Shown piece after piece: positions 39,384 to 49,779 of a stretch of DNA of 64,000 bases. Made by a program: the position numbers and the translations under genes. Source of the DNA: a bacterium (lineage in GTDB: Bacteria > Zhuqueibacterota > Zhuqueibacteria > Residuimicrobiales > Residuimicrobiaceae); contig JAKPUX010000025.1 of assembly GCA_029554865.1 (NCBI GenBank), positions 18,738 to 82,737 on the forward strand. Direction: 5' to 3'. Every line of letters starts with the position of its first letter. Position 1 is the first letter of the stretch. Under the pieces are notes generated by a model. The model worked only from the letters and a program-made list of their open reading frames with translations, was not told the origin of the DNA and searched no databases.

Positions 39384-41052
39384 AGGGGCTAGCTGGTTGA
39401 CGGCGGTGCTGATTTTGCTCTGGGTGGCGGGAGCAGCAGCCCAGAGCGAGGGGCGCATCCGCGGCACCAACCGCCATTACCGCCACGGAGATTGGACAAC
39501 CTGGTCCTCGATGCGCCATATTCGCCACCTCTGCCTTTCACAGGAGCGTCTCTATCTGGCCACGACCGGCGGAATCGGCTGCTTCAATTTTTTCAGCCAG
39601 CAGTGGGAGGAGCCCCATACGGTCAGCAGCGGTCTGGCCAGCGCTGATATCGGACTGGTGGCCTGGGACGAAAACAGCGGGTTTTTGTGGTGTACGCAGA
39701 GCGAGGGCATCAGCTATCTGGGTCCGGCTTCCGGGGTGTGGACCAATCTTTTTTACGACGAGATCGGTTTTTACGACCGTGAGTCCGTAAGCTCCATTGG
39801 TTTCGGCGTCAATCATCAAATCTACCTGGTCACCAGCCGGGGGCGCAGCCTGGCCGGCCACAGCAACGGAGGCGGCTTCGAGTGGGGCGCCACTCCGCGG
39901 CCGGAGGAGGAGGTCAAATGGTTCGGGGAGGCCGCTGCTGTCGATCCACCCCCGCCCCATCTCTTTCTACCCCCGGGTTATTATTATGACGAACAGGAAA
40001 GGGTGATCACCGACAGTCATGGCAGGCGTTATCCACTCACCTGCTGGCTGCGCGACGCCTGGAACACCCTCTGGATCGGCACCTGGGGGCTGGGGGCGGC
40101 GCGCGTCGACCTGGTCTCCGCCCGATTTGAGGCCCTGCCCTACGGCCTGTGGGATGACGCTGTCGACGTCCTCGCCTTTGATCAGGGCGCACTCTGGGCC
40201 GGCGGCGATCAGGGGCAGACGGGGGGAGGAGGGTTGACGAGATGGGAGATCGGCATCCGCAATCCCGAATACTATGAACCACGCTATATCACCGGTTTCA
40301 GCGACGACCGCATCACTGCCATGGCCTTTGATGAGGAGGCCTTCTGGTTCGGCACCCGCAACGGGCTGACGCGCTACGATCTCGACCGGCGCAGCTGGCG
40401 CACCCTGAGCCAGGTTGATCACCTTTCCGATCCGCGCATCACCCATCTCTATCTGGACGAAGAGTATCTCTGGGTGGCGAGCGAAGCGGGGCTGTCGCGC
40501 ATTCTCAAGGCGAGCGCAGGCCGGCGGGACTCCCTGGTCGTCGATATCATCGACCCGCGTCAGCTTGGCGACCTGAGGATCTCATTTCTCGCCCCGCAGG
40601 GGGACACCCTCTGGGTGGGCACCGAGTATGGATTGTACTGGTACAATGTGAGTGCCGACAGCGGCGAATTCTACGGTGATGGCTTTTTTCCGGCGAACCA
40701 GGAGATTGATGCTGTGGTCTGCTATGGAGATGAGGTCTGGTTCGGCACCAGCTACGGCATCGCCGGATTCAATGCCAGGAACGGCGAATGGTTCGCTCCG
40801 CCAGCCCAACGTCTGGAGCGGTTGGGCCGGATCTTCTGGATGGAGGTGGACGGTTTTTCGGTCTGGGCGGCCGGGGAGCGGGGGGTGCAGCGTTATGACC
40901 GTGAGGGGCTGCGCTGGATTCGTTACAGCATGGAGGACGGCCTGCCCGCTCAGGAGATCCGCACCCTCCGCATCGATGGGGATTATGTCTGGTTCGGCAG
41001 CAGCCGCGGCCTGACCCTTTTTTACTGGAATGCACCTTACCGGATCGATTGA
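39364..41052 (+). CDS. Secreted Reg_prop-like beta-propeller protein
   Basis: The 562-residue protein has a signal peptide ending near AGAAAQS. At least seven repeats follow, of the form (hydrophobic)-W-x-G-T/S-x-x-G-L-x-x-Y-D, such as LWIGTWGLGAARVDL, FWFGTRNGLTRYDL, LWVASEAGLSRI, LWVGTEYGLYWYN, VWFGTSYGIAGFN, VWAAGERGVQRYD and VWFGSSRGLTLFYW. This is the two-component-regulator propeller pattern, but no kinase or DNA-binding domain is attached. The start is uncertain between ATG 39364 and ATG 39376, both overlapping the hflX 3' end. The function is unknown, perhaps extracytoplasmic ligand or polymer binding. Confidence 0.75.
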   Translation: MALRMNRGASWLTAVLILLWVAGAAAQSEGRIRGTNRHYRHGDWTTWSSMRHIRHLCLSQERLYLATTGGIGCFNFFSQQWEEPHTVSSGLASADIGLVAWDENSGFLWCTQSEGISYLGPASGVWTNLFYDEIGFYDRESVSSIGFGVNHQIYLVTSRGRSLAGHSNGGGFEWGATPRPEEEVKWFGEAAAVDPPPPHLFLPPGYYYDEQERVITDSHGRRYPLTCWLRDAWNTLWIGTWGLGAARVDLVSARFEALPYGLWDDAVDVLAFDQGALWAGGDQGQTGGGGLTRWEIGIRNPEYYEPRYITGFSDDRITAMAFDEEAFWFGTRNGLTRYDLDRRSWRTLSQVDHLSDPRITHLYLDEEYLWVASEAGLSRILKASAGRRDSLVVDIIDPRQLGDLRISFLAPQGDTLWVGTEYGLYWYNVSADSGEFYGDGFFPANQEIDAVVCYGDEVWFGTSYGIAGFNARNGEWFAPPAQRLERLGRIFWMEVDGFSVWAAGERGVQRYDREGLRWIRYSMEDGLPAQEIRTLRIDGDYVWFGSSRGLTLFYWNAPYRID

Positions 41053-41055
41053 ATC

Positions 41056-42342
41056 ATGACCTATCAAGAAGCGGAATCCTTCCTTCTGGGGCGGGAGATG
41101 TTCGGCTGGAAGCTGGGGCTGGAGCGCATGGAGCGTTTTCTAGCCGGACTCGGAGCGCCGCAGGAGCAGTTCGACACCGTACACGTCGCCGGCACCAACG
41201 GCAAGGGCTCGGTCACTGCCATGATGGGGTCTGTTCTCAAGGAGAGTGGCCATCGCTGCGGCATCTATACCTCGCCCCATCTGGAGAGCCTGCGCGAGCG
41301 CATCCGCGTCGACGGCCTCTGCATCGCCGAGGAGGCGGTGGTGGGACTGGTCGAGCGCTGGCGGCCGCTGATCGAAGAGCTGCAGTGCACTTTTTTCGAG
41401 ACCATGACCGGCCTGGCCTTGCGTCATTTCGCCGACGCCGGGGTGCAGAGTGCGGTGATCGAGGTCGGACTGGGCGGCCGTCTCGATGCGACCAATGTCC
41501 TGCATCCCCTGGTGTCGATCATCACCTCGATCAGCTACGACCACATGGATCATTTGGGGGATACCATCGCGGCCATCGCAGCCGAAAAGGCGGGCATCAT
41601 CAAGCCGGCAGTTCCCTGCGTGATCGGTTCACTGCCGGCGGAGGCGGAAGAGGTGATCCGCGCGCGGGCGGCTGAACTTGACAGCCCACTTTACGCGGCC
41701 GATGCCCTGGTCGAGGTGCGCCACCTGCGTCTCACGGAATCGGGCTCGGAGTTTTCGGCCCAGACGGAGGGTGCCCGGTACGAAGGGCTATCGCTGCCCC
41801 TGCCGGGTCCTCACCAGGTGGCCAATAGCTGCATTGCAATCTGTGCCAGTGAGCTGCTCGGCCGGCAGGGGGTGATTCCCTTTCCCCCGCCTTTAAAACG
41901 GGCGCTGGCGGGAGTCGATTGGCCTGGCCGCTTTGAAATCTTCCTCAAAGAGCCGCGGGTGATCACCGATGTGGCCCACAATCCGGGCGGTTTTCAGCGG
42001 CAGAAATGGATGTGGCGTCATTTCTATCCGGATTGGCAGAAGGTGCTGGTCCTCGGCCTGGTCAAGGAGAAGGACCTCAAGGGTGTGATCGGGGAACTGC
42101 CGCGGGATGTGGCCCAAATCTACGTCGTGCCGGCGCCGACCCATCGTGCGCTGCCGGTGGCGGAGTTCACCGGCGCGCTGGCGGAGGCCGGGCTGCCGGT
42201 GGTGCCCTGCGGTTCGGTACAGGAAGGGGTCCGGGCGGCGATAACCTGGGCGAGGGGTGGAACAAGGCGGGTTGTCTGCATCACCGGCTCCCACTATGTG
42301 GTGGGTGAGAGCCTGAGGGGAATAAAGGACTTGACAAAATGA
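41056..42342 (+). CDS. folC: Folylpolyglutamate synthase/dihydrofolate synthase
   Basis: Adds glutamate to dihydropteroate and folates. The 428-residue Mur-ligase-fold protein has the P-loop VAGTNGKGSVTAMM (about 44-57), YTSPHLESLRERI (about 75-87), the carbamylated-Lys region GLGGRLDATNVL (about 138-149), SYDHMDHLGDTIAAIAAEKAG split around 160-180, and the C-terminal VAHNPGG (about 305-311). It starts four bases after the propeller gene. A promoter for the next gene overlaps its final codons (42331-42359). Confidence 0.95.
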   Translation: MTYQEAESFLLGREMFGWKLGLERMERFLAGLGAPQEQFDTVHVAGTNGKGSVTAMMGSVLKESGHRCGIYTSPHLESLRERIRVDGLCIAEEAVVGLVERWRPLIEELQCTFFETMTGLALRHFADAGVQSAVIEVGLGGRLDATNVLHPLVSIITSISYDHMDHLGDTIAAIAAEKAGIIKPAVPCVIGSLPAEAEEVIRARAAELDSPLYAADALVEVRHLRLTESGSEFSAQTEGARYEGLSLPLPGPHQVANSCIAICASELLGRQGVIPFPPPLKRALAGVDWPGRFEIFLKEPRVITDVAHNPGGFQRQKWMWRHFYPDWQKVLVLGLVKEKDLKGVIGELPRDVAQIYVVPAPTHRALPVAEFTGALAEAGLPVVPCGSVQEGVRAAITWARGGTRRVVCITGSHYVVGESLRGIKDLTK

Positions 42343-42378
42343 CTATTTCTTCCTAAATTATGCAGGAACCAATCCTGC
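42331..42378 (+). promoter_or_regulatory. Promoter and dyad in front of the orphan ABC ATPase gene
   Basis: TTGACA (42331-42336), 17 bp, TAAATT (42354-42359). A perfect dyad GCAGGA (42362-42367) and TCCTGC (42373-42378) spans the predicted start of transcription and may bind a repressor. About 120 nt of leader follow with no other clear structure. Confidence 0.6.
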
Positions 42379-42497
42379 TCGACCCCATTTTAACACACCT
42401 TATTCTTCATAAAGCCGCCAATCACTGTGCACCTTTTCATCTCATGAAGAGAGAATCCACCCAACTATTACAACGGCATTAGAACGGGAGCAAAATC

Positions 42498-43598
42498 TTG
42501 GCGAGTGTTCAACTGGACAAGGTAAGCAAGATCTTTGACAATCAGGTTCGCGCGGTCGATGCCGTTGATATCGATATCCGGGATAAGGAGTTCATCGTAC
42601 TGGTGGGGCCTTCCGGCTGCGGAAAATCGACGACGCTGCGGATGATCGCCGGACTGGAAGAGATCAGCGCCGGGGAGATTCGCATCGATGACCGGGTAGT
42701 CAACCAGGTGCCGCCCAAAGACCGCGATATCGCCATGGTTTTCCAGAACTATGCCCTCTATCCGCACATGACAGTTTTTGAGAACATGGCTTTCGGGTTG
42801 AAGCTGCGCAAGTATCCCAAGGATGAGATCGAACAGCGGGTCAAGGAGGCGGCGGATATCCTGAGCATCGAGGGGCTTCTCGACCGCAAGCCCAAGCAGC
42901 TATCGGGCGGGCAGCGGCAGCGCGTGGCTGTCGGCCGAGCGATCGTGCGCAAGCCCAAGGTGTTTCTCTTTGATGAGCCGCTTTCCAATCTGGATGCCAA
43001 GCTGCGCGTGCAGATGCGCACAGAGATCTCCAAACTGCATACACGGCTTGAGACCACGATGATCTACGTCACGCATGATCAGACCGAAGCCATGACGATG
43101 GGGGATCGCATCGTGGTAATGAAAGATGGCAAGGTCCAGCAGATTGACACCCCGATGAATCTTTATGATGCGCCGGTCAACAAGTTTGTTGCGGGCTTTA
43201 TCGGCAGCCCGGCGATGAATTTCATCAACGGCGAGATCGTCCGCGACGAGGGGCTTTTCTTCCGGACGGCGGGGATGAAACTGCGCATTCCGGATTCCCG
43301 CAGCGGGCTGCTTGCGGCTCACACCGGCCGGCCGGTCGTGCTCGGCATTCGCCCCGAAGATTTGAGCGAATATGATCTCGCTCCAGCCCAGATACCGGAG
43401 ATGAGCGCCCTGTGCCGGGTTGAAGTGGTGGAGCCCATGGGCAACGAGATTTTTGTCTATCTGGCCAACGGCGGGGAGTCGCTGGTGGCGCGGATGAACG
43501 TGCAATCCCGTCCGAGCGTGCGCGCGGATTATCGGGTCCAGTTTGATATGAACAAGGCGCACTTTTTCATGGCGGAAAGCGAAGAGGCCATTCACTGA
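42498..43598 (+). CDS. MalK/UgpC-type ABC transporter ATPase, orphan
   Basis: The 366-residue importer ATPase of the carbohydrate (CUT1) class has Walker [10 protein letters not shown] (about 38-46), Q-loop [11 protein letters not shown], signature LSGGQRQR (about 135-142), Walker [14 protein letters not shown] and H-loop [11 protein letters not shown]. The C-terminal TOBE/regulatory domain (about 235-366) is of the MalK/MsmX type. No permease or binding protein gene is near, so it may energise several sugar importers like MsmX. It uses a TTG start at 42498 with GGGAG eight bases upstream. Confidence 0.9.
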   Translation: MASVQLDKVSKIFDNQVRAVDAVDIDIRDKEFIVLVGPSGCGKSTTLRMIAGLEEISAGEIRIDDRVVNQVPPKDRDIAMVFQNYALYPHMTVFENMAFGLKLRKYPKDEIEQRVKEAADILSIEGLLDRKPKQLSGGQRQRVAVGRAIVRKPKVFLFDEPLSNLDAKLRVQMRTEISKLHTRLETTMIYVTHDQTEAMTMGDRIVVMKDGKVQQIDTPMNLYDAPVNKFVAGFIGSPAMNFINGEIVRDEGLFFRTAGMKLRIPDSRSGLLAAHTGRPVVLGIRPEDLSEYDLAPAQIPEMSALCRVEVVEPMGNEIFVYLANGGESLVARMNVQSRPSVRADYRVQFDMNKAHFFMAESEEAIH

Positions 43599-43810
43599 TC
43601 TCCATTCCTGCGCATCGCCGGCCATCCTCGTCGTCATTCCGGATCATCTCCTGCACTGTACAGCCTTTATGACTTTAGGGTGGTGATTCCCCGGGGGGTA
43701 GTTTCTCATTGCTGCTGACCGTGTCTGATCCCTTGCATGGCGCGCACCGTTTTTCTCCCATAATAATATGCACAATAATTCCCGTATAACTTTACCGACA
43801 AGAGGCGTCA

Positions 43811-45058
43811 ATGGATATTGCTGAACTCAAGGCGCGCAAGATCGCCGAGCTGAACAAGCTGGCTCAGGACATGGGCATCACGGGCTGCACAGGTCTGCGC
43901 AAATCGGAATTGATTTTCAAGATTCTGGAGGAGCAGACCAAGAAGGAGGGGCTGATCTTCGCTGAGGGAGTTCTCGAGGTCCTGCCGGATGGCTACGGAT
44001 TTCTCCGCTCCCCCGATTTCAACTATCTGCCTGGGCCGGATGACATTTACGTCTCCCCTTCACAGATCAAGCGCTTCGGGCTGAGGACGGGCGACACGGT
44101 CTCCGGACAGATTCGGCCACCCAAGGAGAATGAGCGCTTTTTCGCCCTGCTCAAGGTCGAGGCGGTTAACTTTGAGAACCCGGAAGAGGCGAAAAGTATC
44201 ATCCTTTTCGACAACCTTACCCCCCTCTACCCCCATCAGCGCATCAACCTGGAGACCACAGCGGGCGAGATTTCGATGCGCATCATGAACATGCTCACCC
44301 CGATCGGCAAGGGCCAGCGCGGCCTGATCGTCGCCCAGCCCAAGACCGGCAAGACCACCCTGCTGCAAAAAATTGCCAACTCCATCACCACCAACCATCC
44401 AGAAATGAAGCTGATCGTGCTGCTCATCGACGAACGTCCGGAGGAAGTGACCGACATGGAGCGCTCTGTCAAGGCGGAGGTGATCAGCTCGACCTTCGAT
44501 GAGCCGGCGGAGCGCCATGTGCAGGTCTCCGATATGGTGCTGGAGAAGGCCAAGCGCCTGGTCGAGTACGGCAAGGATGTCTGCATTCTGCTCGACAGCA
44601 TCACCCGTCTGGCGCGCGCCCACAACGCCGTGGTGCCGCACAGTGGCAAGATCCTCTCCGGCGGTGTCGACGCCAACGCCCTGCATCGTCCCAAACGATT
44701 TTTCGGCGCGGCCCGCAACATCGAGGAGGGGGGCAGTCTGACCATCATCGCCACCGCCCTCATCGACACCGGCAGCCGCATGGACGAGGTCATTTTCGAA
44801 GAGTTCAAGGGCACGGGCAATATGGAACTGGTGCTCGACCGGCGCATCTCCGACCGCCGTGTCTTCCCCTCCATCGATGTCAACCGCTCGGGCACGCGCA
44901 AGGAAGAGCTGCTGCTCGGCGACCAGGAGCTGAATCGGGTCTGGATTCTGCGCAAGCTTCTGGCCGAGCTGACACCGGTCGAAGCGATGGAGTTCCTCCT
45001 CTCCAAGATGCAGGGTTCGAAATCAAACAAGCAGTTTCTCGATTCGATGAGCATGTAA
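43811..45058 (+). CDS. rho: Transcription termination factor Rho
   Basis: Hexameric RNA-dependent ATPase that ends transcription. The 415 residues comprise an N-terminal helical Rho_N domain, a cold-shock-like RNA-binding domain ([15 protein letters not shown], about 54-68), and the ATPase with [21 protein letters not shown] (about 171-191), [14 protein letters not shown] (about 205-218), [13 protein letters not shown] (about 261-273), the secondary RNA-binding Q-loop region ([25 protein letters not shown], split around 284-308) and DRRISDRR. No insertion is present. The 212 bp upstream (43599-43810) show no clear promoter or structure. ATG 43811 is used. Confidence 0.97.
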   Translation: MDIAELKARKIAELNKLAQDMGITGCTGLRKSELIFKILEEQTKKEGLIFAEGVLEVLPDGYGFLRSPDFNYLPGPDDIYVSPSQIKRFGLRTGDTVSGQIRPPKENERFFALLKVEAVNFENPEEAKSIILFDNLTPLYPHQRINLETTAGEISMRIMNMLTPIGKGQRGLIVAQPKTGKTTLLQKIANSITTNHPEMKLIVLLIDERPEEVTDMERSVKAEVISSTFDEPAERHVQVSDMVLEKAKRLVEYGKDVCILLDSITRLARAHNAVVPHSGKILSGGVDANALHRPKRFFGAARNIEEGGSLTIIATALIDTGSRMDEVIFEEFKGTGNMELVLDRRISDRRVFPSIDVNRSGTRKEELLLGDQELNRVWILRKLLAELTPVEAMEFLLSKMQGSKSNKQFLDSMSM

Positions 45059-45073
45059 CCGCAAAGGTTTTTC

Positions 45074-45102
45074 TTGCAATTGCCGATTCATTTTTGTATA
45101 TT
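45074..45102 (+). promoter_or_regulatory. Promoter of rpmE
   Basis: TTGCAA (45074-45079) and TATATT (45097-45102) are separated by 17 bp and followed by TA. Confidence 0.6.
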
Positions 45103-45147
45103 TATTTTCGCAAAATTTTAACGGCATTATGAACCGGAGGCCATACA

Positions 45148-45360
45148 TTGAAAAAGGGTATTCATCCCAAATATGAAGTGAGCACCGTTTCCTGCGCCTG
45201 CGGAGCCACCTTCAAGGTCCGCACCACCGTCGGTGACGAGAAGCTGGATATCTGCTCCAGCTGCCATCCCTTCTTTACCGGAAAACAGAAATTGCTTGAT
45301 ACCGCCGGCCGGGTCGAACAGTTCCGCCGCAGGTACAATCTGCCCAACAAGCAGTCATAG
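45148..45360 (+). CDS. rpmE: Ribosomal protein L31 (zinc-binding form)
   Basis: This 70-residue large-subunit protein forms part of the intersubunit bridge. Cys16, Cys18, Cys36 and Cys39 (CAC and [10 protein letters not shown]) make it the zinc-containing type, so it can be displaced under zinc limitation. GIHPKYE at the start and [17 protein letters not shown] at the end are standard. It uses TTG at 45148 with CCGGAGG eight bases upstream. It has its own promoter and terminator. Confidence 0.95.
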   Translation: MKKGIHPKYEVSTVSCACGATFKVRTTVGDEKLDICSSCHPFFTGKQKLLDTAGRVEQFRRRYNLPNKQS

Positions 45361-45381
45361 CTTTTTCCATAGACATAACAG

Positions 45382-45425
45382 AACGGAAGCCATCCTGCCG
45401 ACAAGGCGGGACTTCCGTTTTTTAT
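45382..45425 (+). terminator. Terminator after rpmE
   Basis: AACGGAAG (45382-45389) pairs with CTTCCGTT (45412-45419), with an inner CCTGCC/GGCGGG stem, then TTTTTT. Confidence 0.85.
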
Positions 45426-45456
45426 TTTAATCCAAAACCATAAGCGGGTACCACGG

Positions 45457-46389
45457 ATGAAGGAGCAGGAATCTCTGGCCGTTGGCGGGCAGGCGATCAT
45501 CGAAGGAGTGATGATGCGCGGCAAAGATGTCGTGGCCATGGCTGTGCGCAAGCCGGACGGGGGCATTGTTCTGAAATGCACCCCGTTCAAATCGATCGTT
45601 AAAAGGTTCAAGGTGCTGAATCTGCCGGTTTTCCGGGGAGCGGTGATGCTCATTGAATCTCTTTTCCTCGGCGTCAAGGCCCTCAATTTTTCAGGGGATA
45701 TCGCCATGATGGAGGAGAACGGGGGCACAGGCAAGGCCGGGCGCAGCGAGAACCGGTGGAACGATGTCTGGATGGGAATGACCATCCTCTTTTCCCTCGC
45801 CCTGGGCATCGCCTTTTTCTTTTATCTTCCCCTGATTCTCACCGATCTGCTCGGATTCGAGAGCGGCTGGGCCTTTAATTTGGTTGACGGGGTGATCCGT
45901 CTTGTCCTCTTTCTGGCCTATATCTACCTCATCTCCCTTTGGAAGGAGATCAAGCGGGTCTTTGAATATCACGGCGCTGAGCACAAATCCATTTTTGCCC
46001 ATGAGAACAATCAGCCTCTCACCCCGGCCGGGGCGATGCCCTTCACGACTTTTCATCCCCGCTGTGGAACCAGCTTTCTTCTCATCGTCATGGTGGTGAG
46101 CGTGCTGGTCTTTATGTTTCTGGGCAAGCCGGAGACTGTCGCCGACCGTCTCATCCGTATCGCCTTTGTGCCGGTCATCGGCGGCCTCTCCTACGAGTTG
46201 ATCAAGTTCTCGGCAAGGGCCCAGCGCTTCGCTCTCGTGCGTGCCTTCATCCTCCCCGGCCTCTGGCTGCAGAGGATCACCACCAACGAGCCGGACGAGC
46301 AGCAGATCGAGGTCGCGATGGTGGCCCTGCGCTGCGCTCTCGGCCAGGAGGTGCAGGCAGGTCCGTCGCCGGTCGAGATGGTGGCATAG
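45457..46389 (+). CDS. DUF1385 family membrane protein (YqhQ-like)
   Basis: The 310-residue protein starts with the family signature [15 protein letters not shown] (about 8-22). It has several membrane segments (about 103-125, 133-160, 205-228) and a conserved [17 protein letters not shown] box (about 168-184), followed by [12 protein letters not shown]. The conserved His/Glu/Cys residues suggest metal binding. The molecular function is not established. The order rpmE-DUF1385-prfA-prmC is widespread, which hints at a link with translation. prfA begins 11 bp after its stop. Confidence 0.9.
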   Translation: MKEQESLAVGGQAIIEGVMMRGKDVVAMAVRKPDGGIVLKCTPFKSIVKRFKVLNLPVFRGAVMLIESLFLGVKALNFSGDIAMMEENGGTGKAGRSENRWNDVWMGMTILFSLALGIAFFFYLPLILTDLLGFESGWAFNLVDGVIRLVLFLAYIYLISLWKEIKRVFEYHGAEHKSIFAHENNQPLTPAGAMPFTTFHPRCGTSFLLIVMVVSVLVFMFLGKPETVADRLIRIAFVPVIGGLSYELIKFSARAQRFALVRAFILPGLWLQRITTNEPDEQQIEVAMVALRCALGQEVQAGPSPVEMVA

Positions 46390-46400
46390 GGGAGGCAGCC

Positions 46401-47468
46401 GTGAAGGAAAAGCTTGCAGCGATCGCTGTCCGTTATTTCGAGGTGCAAAGGAAGCTCAGTGATCCGGAGGTGCTGGCCAAGCCGCACCTCCTTCGCGATC
46501 TGGCCAGAGAGGAGTCCGAGCTCTCCGAAATCGTCCAACCCTACCAGCGCCTCCTCAAGATCGAGCGGGACATCGCGGGCGACGAAAAAGTGATTGAGGA
46601 GGGCGGGGATGACGAACTGGCTGAAATGGCCAGGACCGAGATGGAAGAGCTCAGCGCCGAGCGGGATGAACTGGAAGAGAAGCTCAAGTGGCTGCTGATC
46701 CCGAAGGACCCCCAGGATGCGCGCGATGCGATCATCGAGATCCGCGCCGGGACGGGTGGCGATGAGGCCGGTCTTTTTGCCGGCGACCTCTTCCGGATGT
46801 ATCAATACTACGCCGAGCGACAGGGTTGGACCCTCGAGGTAATGAGCATCAACGCCCAGGGAATCGGCGGATTCCGTGAGGTGATCTTTGCCCTTTCGGG
46901 CAGGGATGTTTATGGCAAGATGAAATACGAGGCGGGTGTACACCGGGTGCAGAGGGTGCCACAGACCGAGGCGAGCGGACGCATTCATACTTCTGCGGCC
47001 TCCGTCGCCGTTTTGCCCGAGGCCGAGGAGATCGATGTCGAGATCAATCCCAACGATCTGCGCATCGATGTTTTTCGCTCTTCCGGCCCCGGCGGCCAGA
47101 GTGTGAACACAACCGATTCGGCGGTGCGGGTTACCCATCTTCCCACCGGACTGGTGGTGAGCTGTCAGGATGAAAAGTCGCAGCACAAGAACAAGGCCAA
47201 GGCCCTCAAGGTGCTGCGCGCCCGGCTCTACGATCTGGCCCTGGCGGAGGAGCAGGCCAAGCTGACGGCCTCACGGCGCTCGATGGTGAGCACCGGCGAC
47301 CGCAGCGCCAAGATCCGCACCTACAATTTTCCGCAGAACCGGGTCACGGATCATCGCATCGGTTTGACCCTTTACCAGCTGGATGCCGTTCTGCAGGGCG
47401 ATATCGACGAGTTCGTCGAGCAGCTGCAAATTGCTGACCGCTCCGAGATGCTCAAGACGATGAACTAG
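46401..47468 (+). CDS. prfA: Peptide chain release factor 1
   Basis: Recognises UAA and UAG and triggers peptide release. The 355 residues hold the GGQ catalytic motif in [20 protein letters not shown] (about 229-248). The codon-recognition tripeptide is P-Q-T in [16 protein letters not shown]. coli has P-A-T, and P-Q-T is a common Bacteroidetes-like variant. GTG 46401 with GGGGAGG upstream is the start. The gene is followed after eight bases by prmC, which methylates the GGQ glutamine. Confidence 0.97.
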   Translation: MKEKLAAIAVRYFEVQRKLSDPEVLAKPHLLRDLAREESELSEIVQPYQRLLKIERDIAGDEKVIEEGGDDELAEMARTEMEELSAERDELEEKLKWLLIPKDPQDARDAIIEIRAGTGGDEAGLFAGDLFRMYQYYAERQGWTLEVMSINAQGIGGFREVIFALSGRDVYGKMKYEAGVHRVQRVPQTEASGRIHTSAASVAVLPEAEEIDVEINPNDLRIDVFRSSGPGGQSVNTTDSAVRVTHLPTGLVVSCQDEKSQHKNKAKALKVLRARLYDLALAEEQAKLTASRRSMVSTGDRSAKIRTYNFPQNRVTDHRIGLTLYQLDAVLQGDIDEFVEQLQIADRSEMLKTMN

Positions 47469-47476
47469 GGCTGCGG

Positions 47477-48385
47477 GTGGCTGAGAACGCAAGCATACAG
47501 GGATGGACCCTGCTCCGGATGATCCAGTGGAGCAGCGACTATCTGGCCACTCGGGGTTTTGAAAACAGCCGTCTGCTCTCGGAGCGGCTCCTCGCTCATG
47601 TGCTCGAGCTGCGCCGCGTCGATCTCTATCTGCAGTTCGACCGGCCCCTGACACCGGCAGAGCTGGCTCATTACAAGCAGCTTTTTTTGCGCCTGGTCGC
47701 GCATGAGCCCTTGCAGTACCTGCTCGGCGAGACCGAGTTCATGTCGCTCCCTTTTGCCGTCGGGCCGGGTGTCCTCATCCCCCGTCCGGAGACCGAACTG
47801 CTGGTCGAGAAGGCTCTGGAGCGGGCCCGGGCGGTCGCTGCCAGGGAGGGCATGGTCCGCATCATCGACCTCGGCACCGGAACCGGCTGCATCGCCGTCT
47901 CCCTGGCGAAGAATATGCCGGAGGCCAGCCTGGTCGCGGTCGATCTCTCGGCGGCTGCACTGGAGTGGGCAGAGCGCAACAGTGCAGCCCACGGAGTCAG
48001 CAGCCGGGTCGAACTGGTGGAACACGATTTCAGGAATTCGCCCCTCTCCGCATGGCGGGGGGGATTCGACCTGGCGGTTTCCAATCCGCCCTATATCCGC
48101 AGCGGCGATTGGGCGGGGCTGGCGGCGGAGATCCGCGATCACGAGCCGCGCGAGGCCCTGCTCGGGGGGGAGGATGGGCTGGATGCCTACCGCAGCCTGG
48201 CGCAGATGCTGCCAATGCTGCTCAAAACAGGCGGGGAAGCCTTGATCGAATTTGGCGACGGCATGTCCGCAGCCGTTGTGGCAATATTTAAACAGGCCGG
48301 TTTTGCAGGAGCGGAGTTTTTTCGCGACCTGGCCGGCAGGGAACGACTCGTCCATCTCTTCTCCCCGGGAGGCGATCATGAATGA
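47477..48385 (+). CDS. prmC: Release factor glutamine methyltransferase
   Basis: Methylates the glutamine of the GGQ motif in RF1 and RF2 using S-adenosylmethionine. The 302-residue enzyme has an N-terminal helical domain (RLLAHVLELRRVDLYLQFD), the PLQYLLGETEFMSLPF segment, the SAM-binding IIDLGTGTGCIAVSLA (about 131-146) and the substrate motif VSNPPYI (about 201-207). It starts at GTG 47477, eight bases after prfA. The mutase gene ATG overlaps its stop. Confidence 0.95.
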   Translation: MAENASIQGWTLLRMIQWSSDYLATRGFENSRLLSERLLAHVLELRRVDLYLQFDRPLTPAELAHYKQLFLRLVAHEPLQYLLGETEFMSLPFAVGPGVLIPRPETELLVEKALERARAVAAREGMVRIIDLGTGTGCIAVSLAKNMPEASLVAVDLSAAALEWAERNSAAHGVSSRVELVEHDFRNSPLSAWRGGFDLAVSNPPYIRSGDWAGLAAEIRDHEPREALLGGEDGLDAYRSLAQMLPMLLKTGGEALIEFGDGMSAAVVAIFKQAGFAGAEFFRDLAGRERLVHLFSPGGDHE

Positions 48386-49757
48386 AGGAATTTTCCGCGA
48401 ATATGACATTCGCGGCATCGTCAAGACTGATCTGACCAATGATGTGGCCTACAATCTCGGCCGGGCCTACGGCACCTGGATGGCCAAACGGGGCCACAAG
48501 CTGGTGGTGATCGGACATGATGTGCGACTGACCTCGCCCCATCTCGCCAAGCTTTTCATCGACGGGATTGTCACCACTGGCCTGAATGTCTATCTGGTCG
48601 GCGAGGTGATGACACCCGTCCTCTATTACGCCATCCTCCATTATCAGACCGATGGTGGTGTGATGATCACCGGCAGCCATAATCCGATCGAGTACAACGG
48701 CTTCAAGATGTGCGAGGGGCTGGCCTCCCTCTATGGCGTGGCCATTCAGGAGCTGAAAGAGATCATCCTCCGCAATGGCTATGTGCGCACCAGCAGCGGC
48801 CACGTCACTGAGAAGAGCATCATCCCCGAATATATGGAGATGATGCGCGCCAAGTTCGCCTTTCCGCGCAAGCTCAAGGTGGTGATTGATGCCGGCAACG
48901 GCACAGCCGGGCCCATCGCCCCGGAGCTGTGGAGCAGTCTGGGGATCGAAGTGGTGCCGCTTTACTGCGATCCGGATGGTCATTTTCCCAACCATCTGCC
49001 CGATCCCACCGTGCCCAAATACATGCAGGACCTGCGCCAGCTGGTACTGGCGGAAAAGGCGGATCTGGGCATCGGCTACGATGGGGATGCCGATCGGGTC
49101 GGCATCGTCGATGACCGCGGCCGCCTGGTCTATGCCGATGCCTTGATGGCCCTGCTCAGCCGCGAGGTGCTGGCCAATCATCCCGGCAGCACCATCATCT
49201 TCGATGTCAAGTGCTCGCAGATGCTCCCCGAAGAGATCAGCCGTCTTGGCGGGGTACCCATGATGTACAAGACGGGGCACTCTCTGCTCAAGGCCAGGAT
49301 GAAGGAGATCCACGCCCCCTTTGCCGGCGAGATGTCCGGCCATATGTTTTTCGCCGACGAGTTTTTCGGCTTCGACGACGGCCTCTACGCCTCCGGCCGC
49401 CTCATGCGCATCCTGGCCGTGAGTGAGCGTCCCTTCTCCGCGCTGGTGGATGAGCTGCCGCTTTTTGTCTCCACCCCGGAAATCCGGGTCGACTGCCCGG
49501 ACCAGGAGAAATTCGCCATCATTGAGAGCATGGTCAAGAGCTTCAGTGCAAACCACGAGACCATCACCATCGACGGTGCCCGGGTTCTCTTCGGCGACGG
49601 CTGGGGATTGATCCGCGCTTCCAATACCCAGCCGGTCCTGGTGCTGCGCTTTGAGGCCAAGAGCCGTGAGCGGCTGGCGGAGATCATCGCAATCTTTCGC
49701 CGGGAGATGGACAAGCATCCCGCCATTGCCTATAATCCGGATGATTTGTCCATTTGA
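48378..49757 (+). CDS. Phosphomannomutase/phosphoglucomutase
   Basis: Interconverts hexose 1- and 6-phosphates for nucleotide-sugar synthesis. The 459-residue alpha-D-phosphohexomutase has the N-terminal FREYDIRGIV (about 6-15), the phosphoserine loop TGSHNPIEYNGFKM (about 96-109), the metal loop YDGDADRVGIVD (about 235-246), the sugar loop GEMSGHMFFADEFFG (about 317-331) and a C-terminal phosphate-binding domain (RASNTQPVLVLRFE). ATG 48378 with GGGAGG upstream overlaps the end of prmC. It could supply sugars for the glycan genes elsewhere in the window. Confidence 0.93.
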   Translation: MNEGIFREYDIRGIVKTDLTNDVAYNLGRAYGTWMAKRGHKLVVIGHDVRLTSPHLAKLFIDGIVTTGLNVYLVGEVMTPVLYYAILHYQTDGGVMITGSHNPIEYNGFKMCEGLASLYGVAIQELKEIILRNGYVRTSSGHVTEKSIIPEYMEMMRAKFAFPRKLKVVIDAGNGTAGPIAPELWSSLGIEVVPLYCDPDGHFPNHLPDPTVPKYMQDLRQLVLAEKADLGIGYDGDADRVGIVDDRGRLVYADALMALLSREVLANHPGSTIIFDVKCSQMLPEEISRLGGVPMMYKTGHSLLKARMKEIHAPFAGEMSGHMFFADEFFGFDDGLYASGRLMRILAVSERPFSALVDELPLFVSTPEIRVDCPDQEKFAIIESMVKSFSANHETITIDGARVLFGDGWGLIRASNTQPVLVLRFEAKSRERLAEIIAIFRREMDKHPAIAYNPDDLSI

Positions 49758-49779
49758 CAAAAATTAACAGAGAATCGCC

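Noticed and set aside
43733..43769. TTGCAT and TAATAT as a rho promoter
   Set aside because: The spacing is 25 bp, or 22 bp to the alternative TAATAA, too long for a sigma70 promoter.
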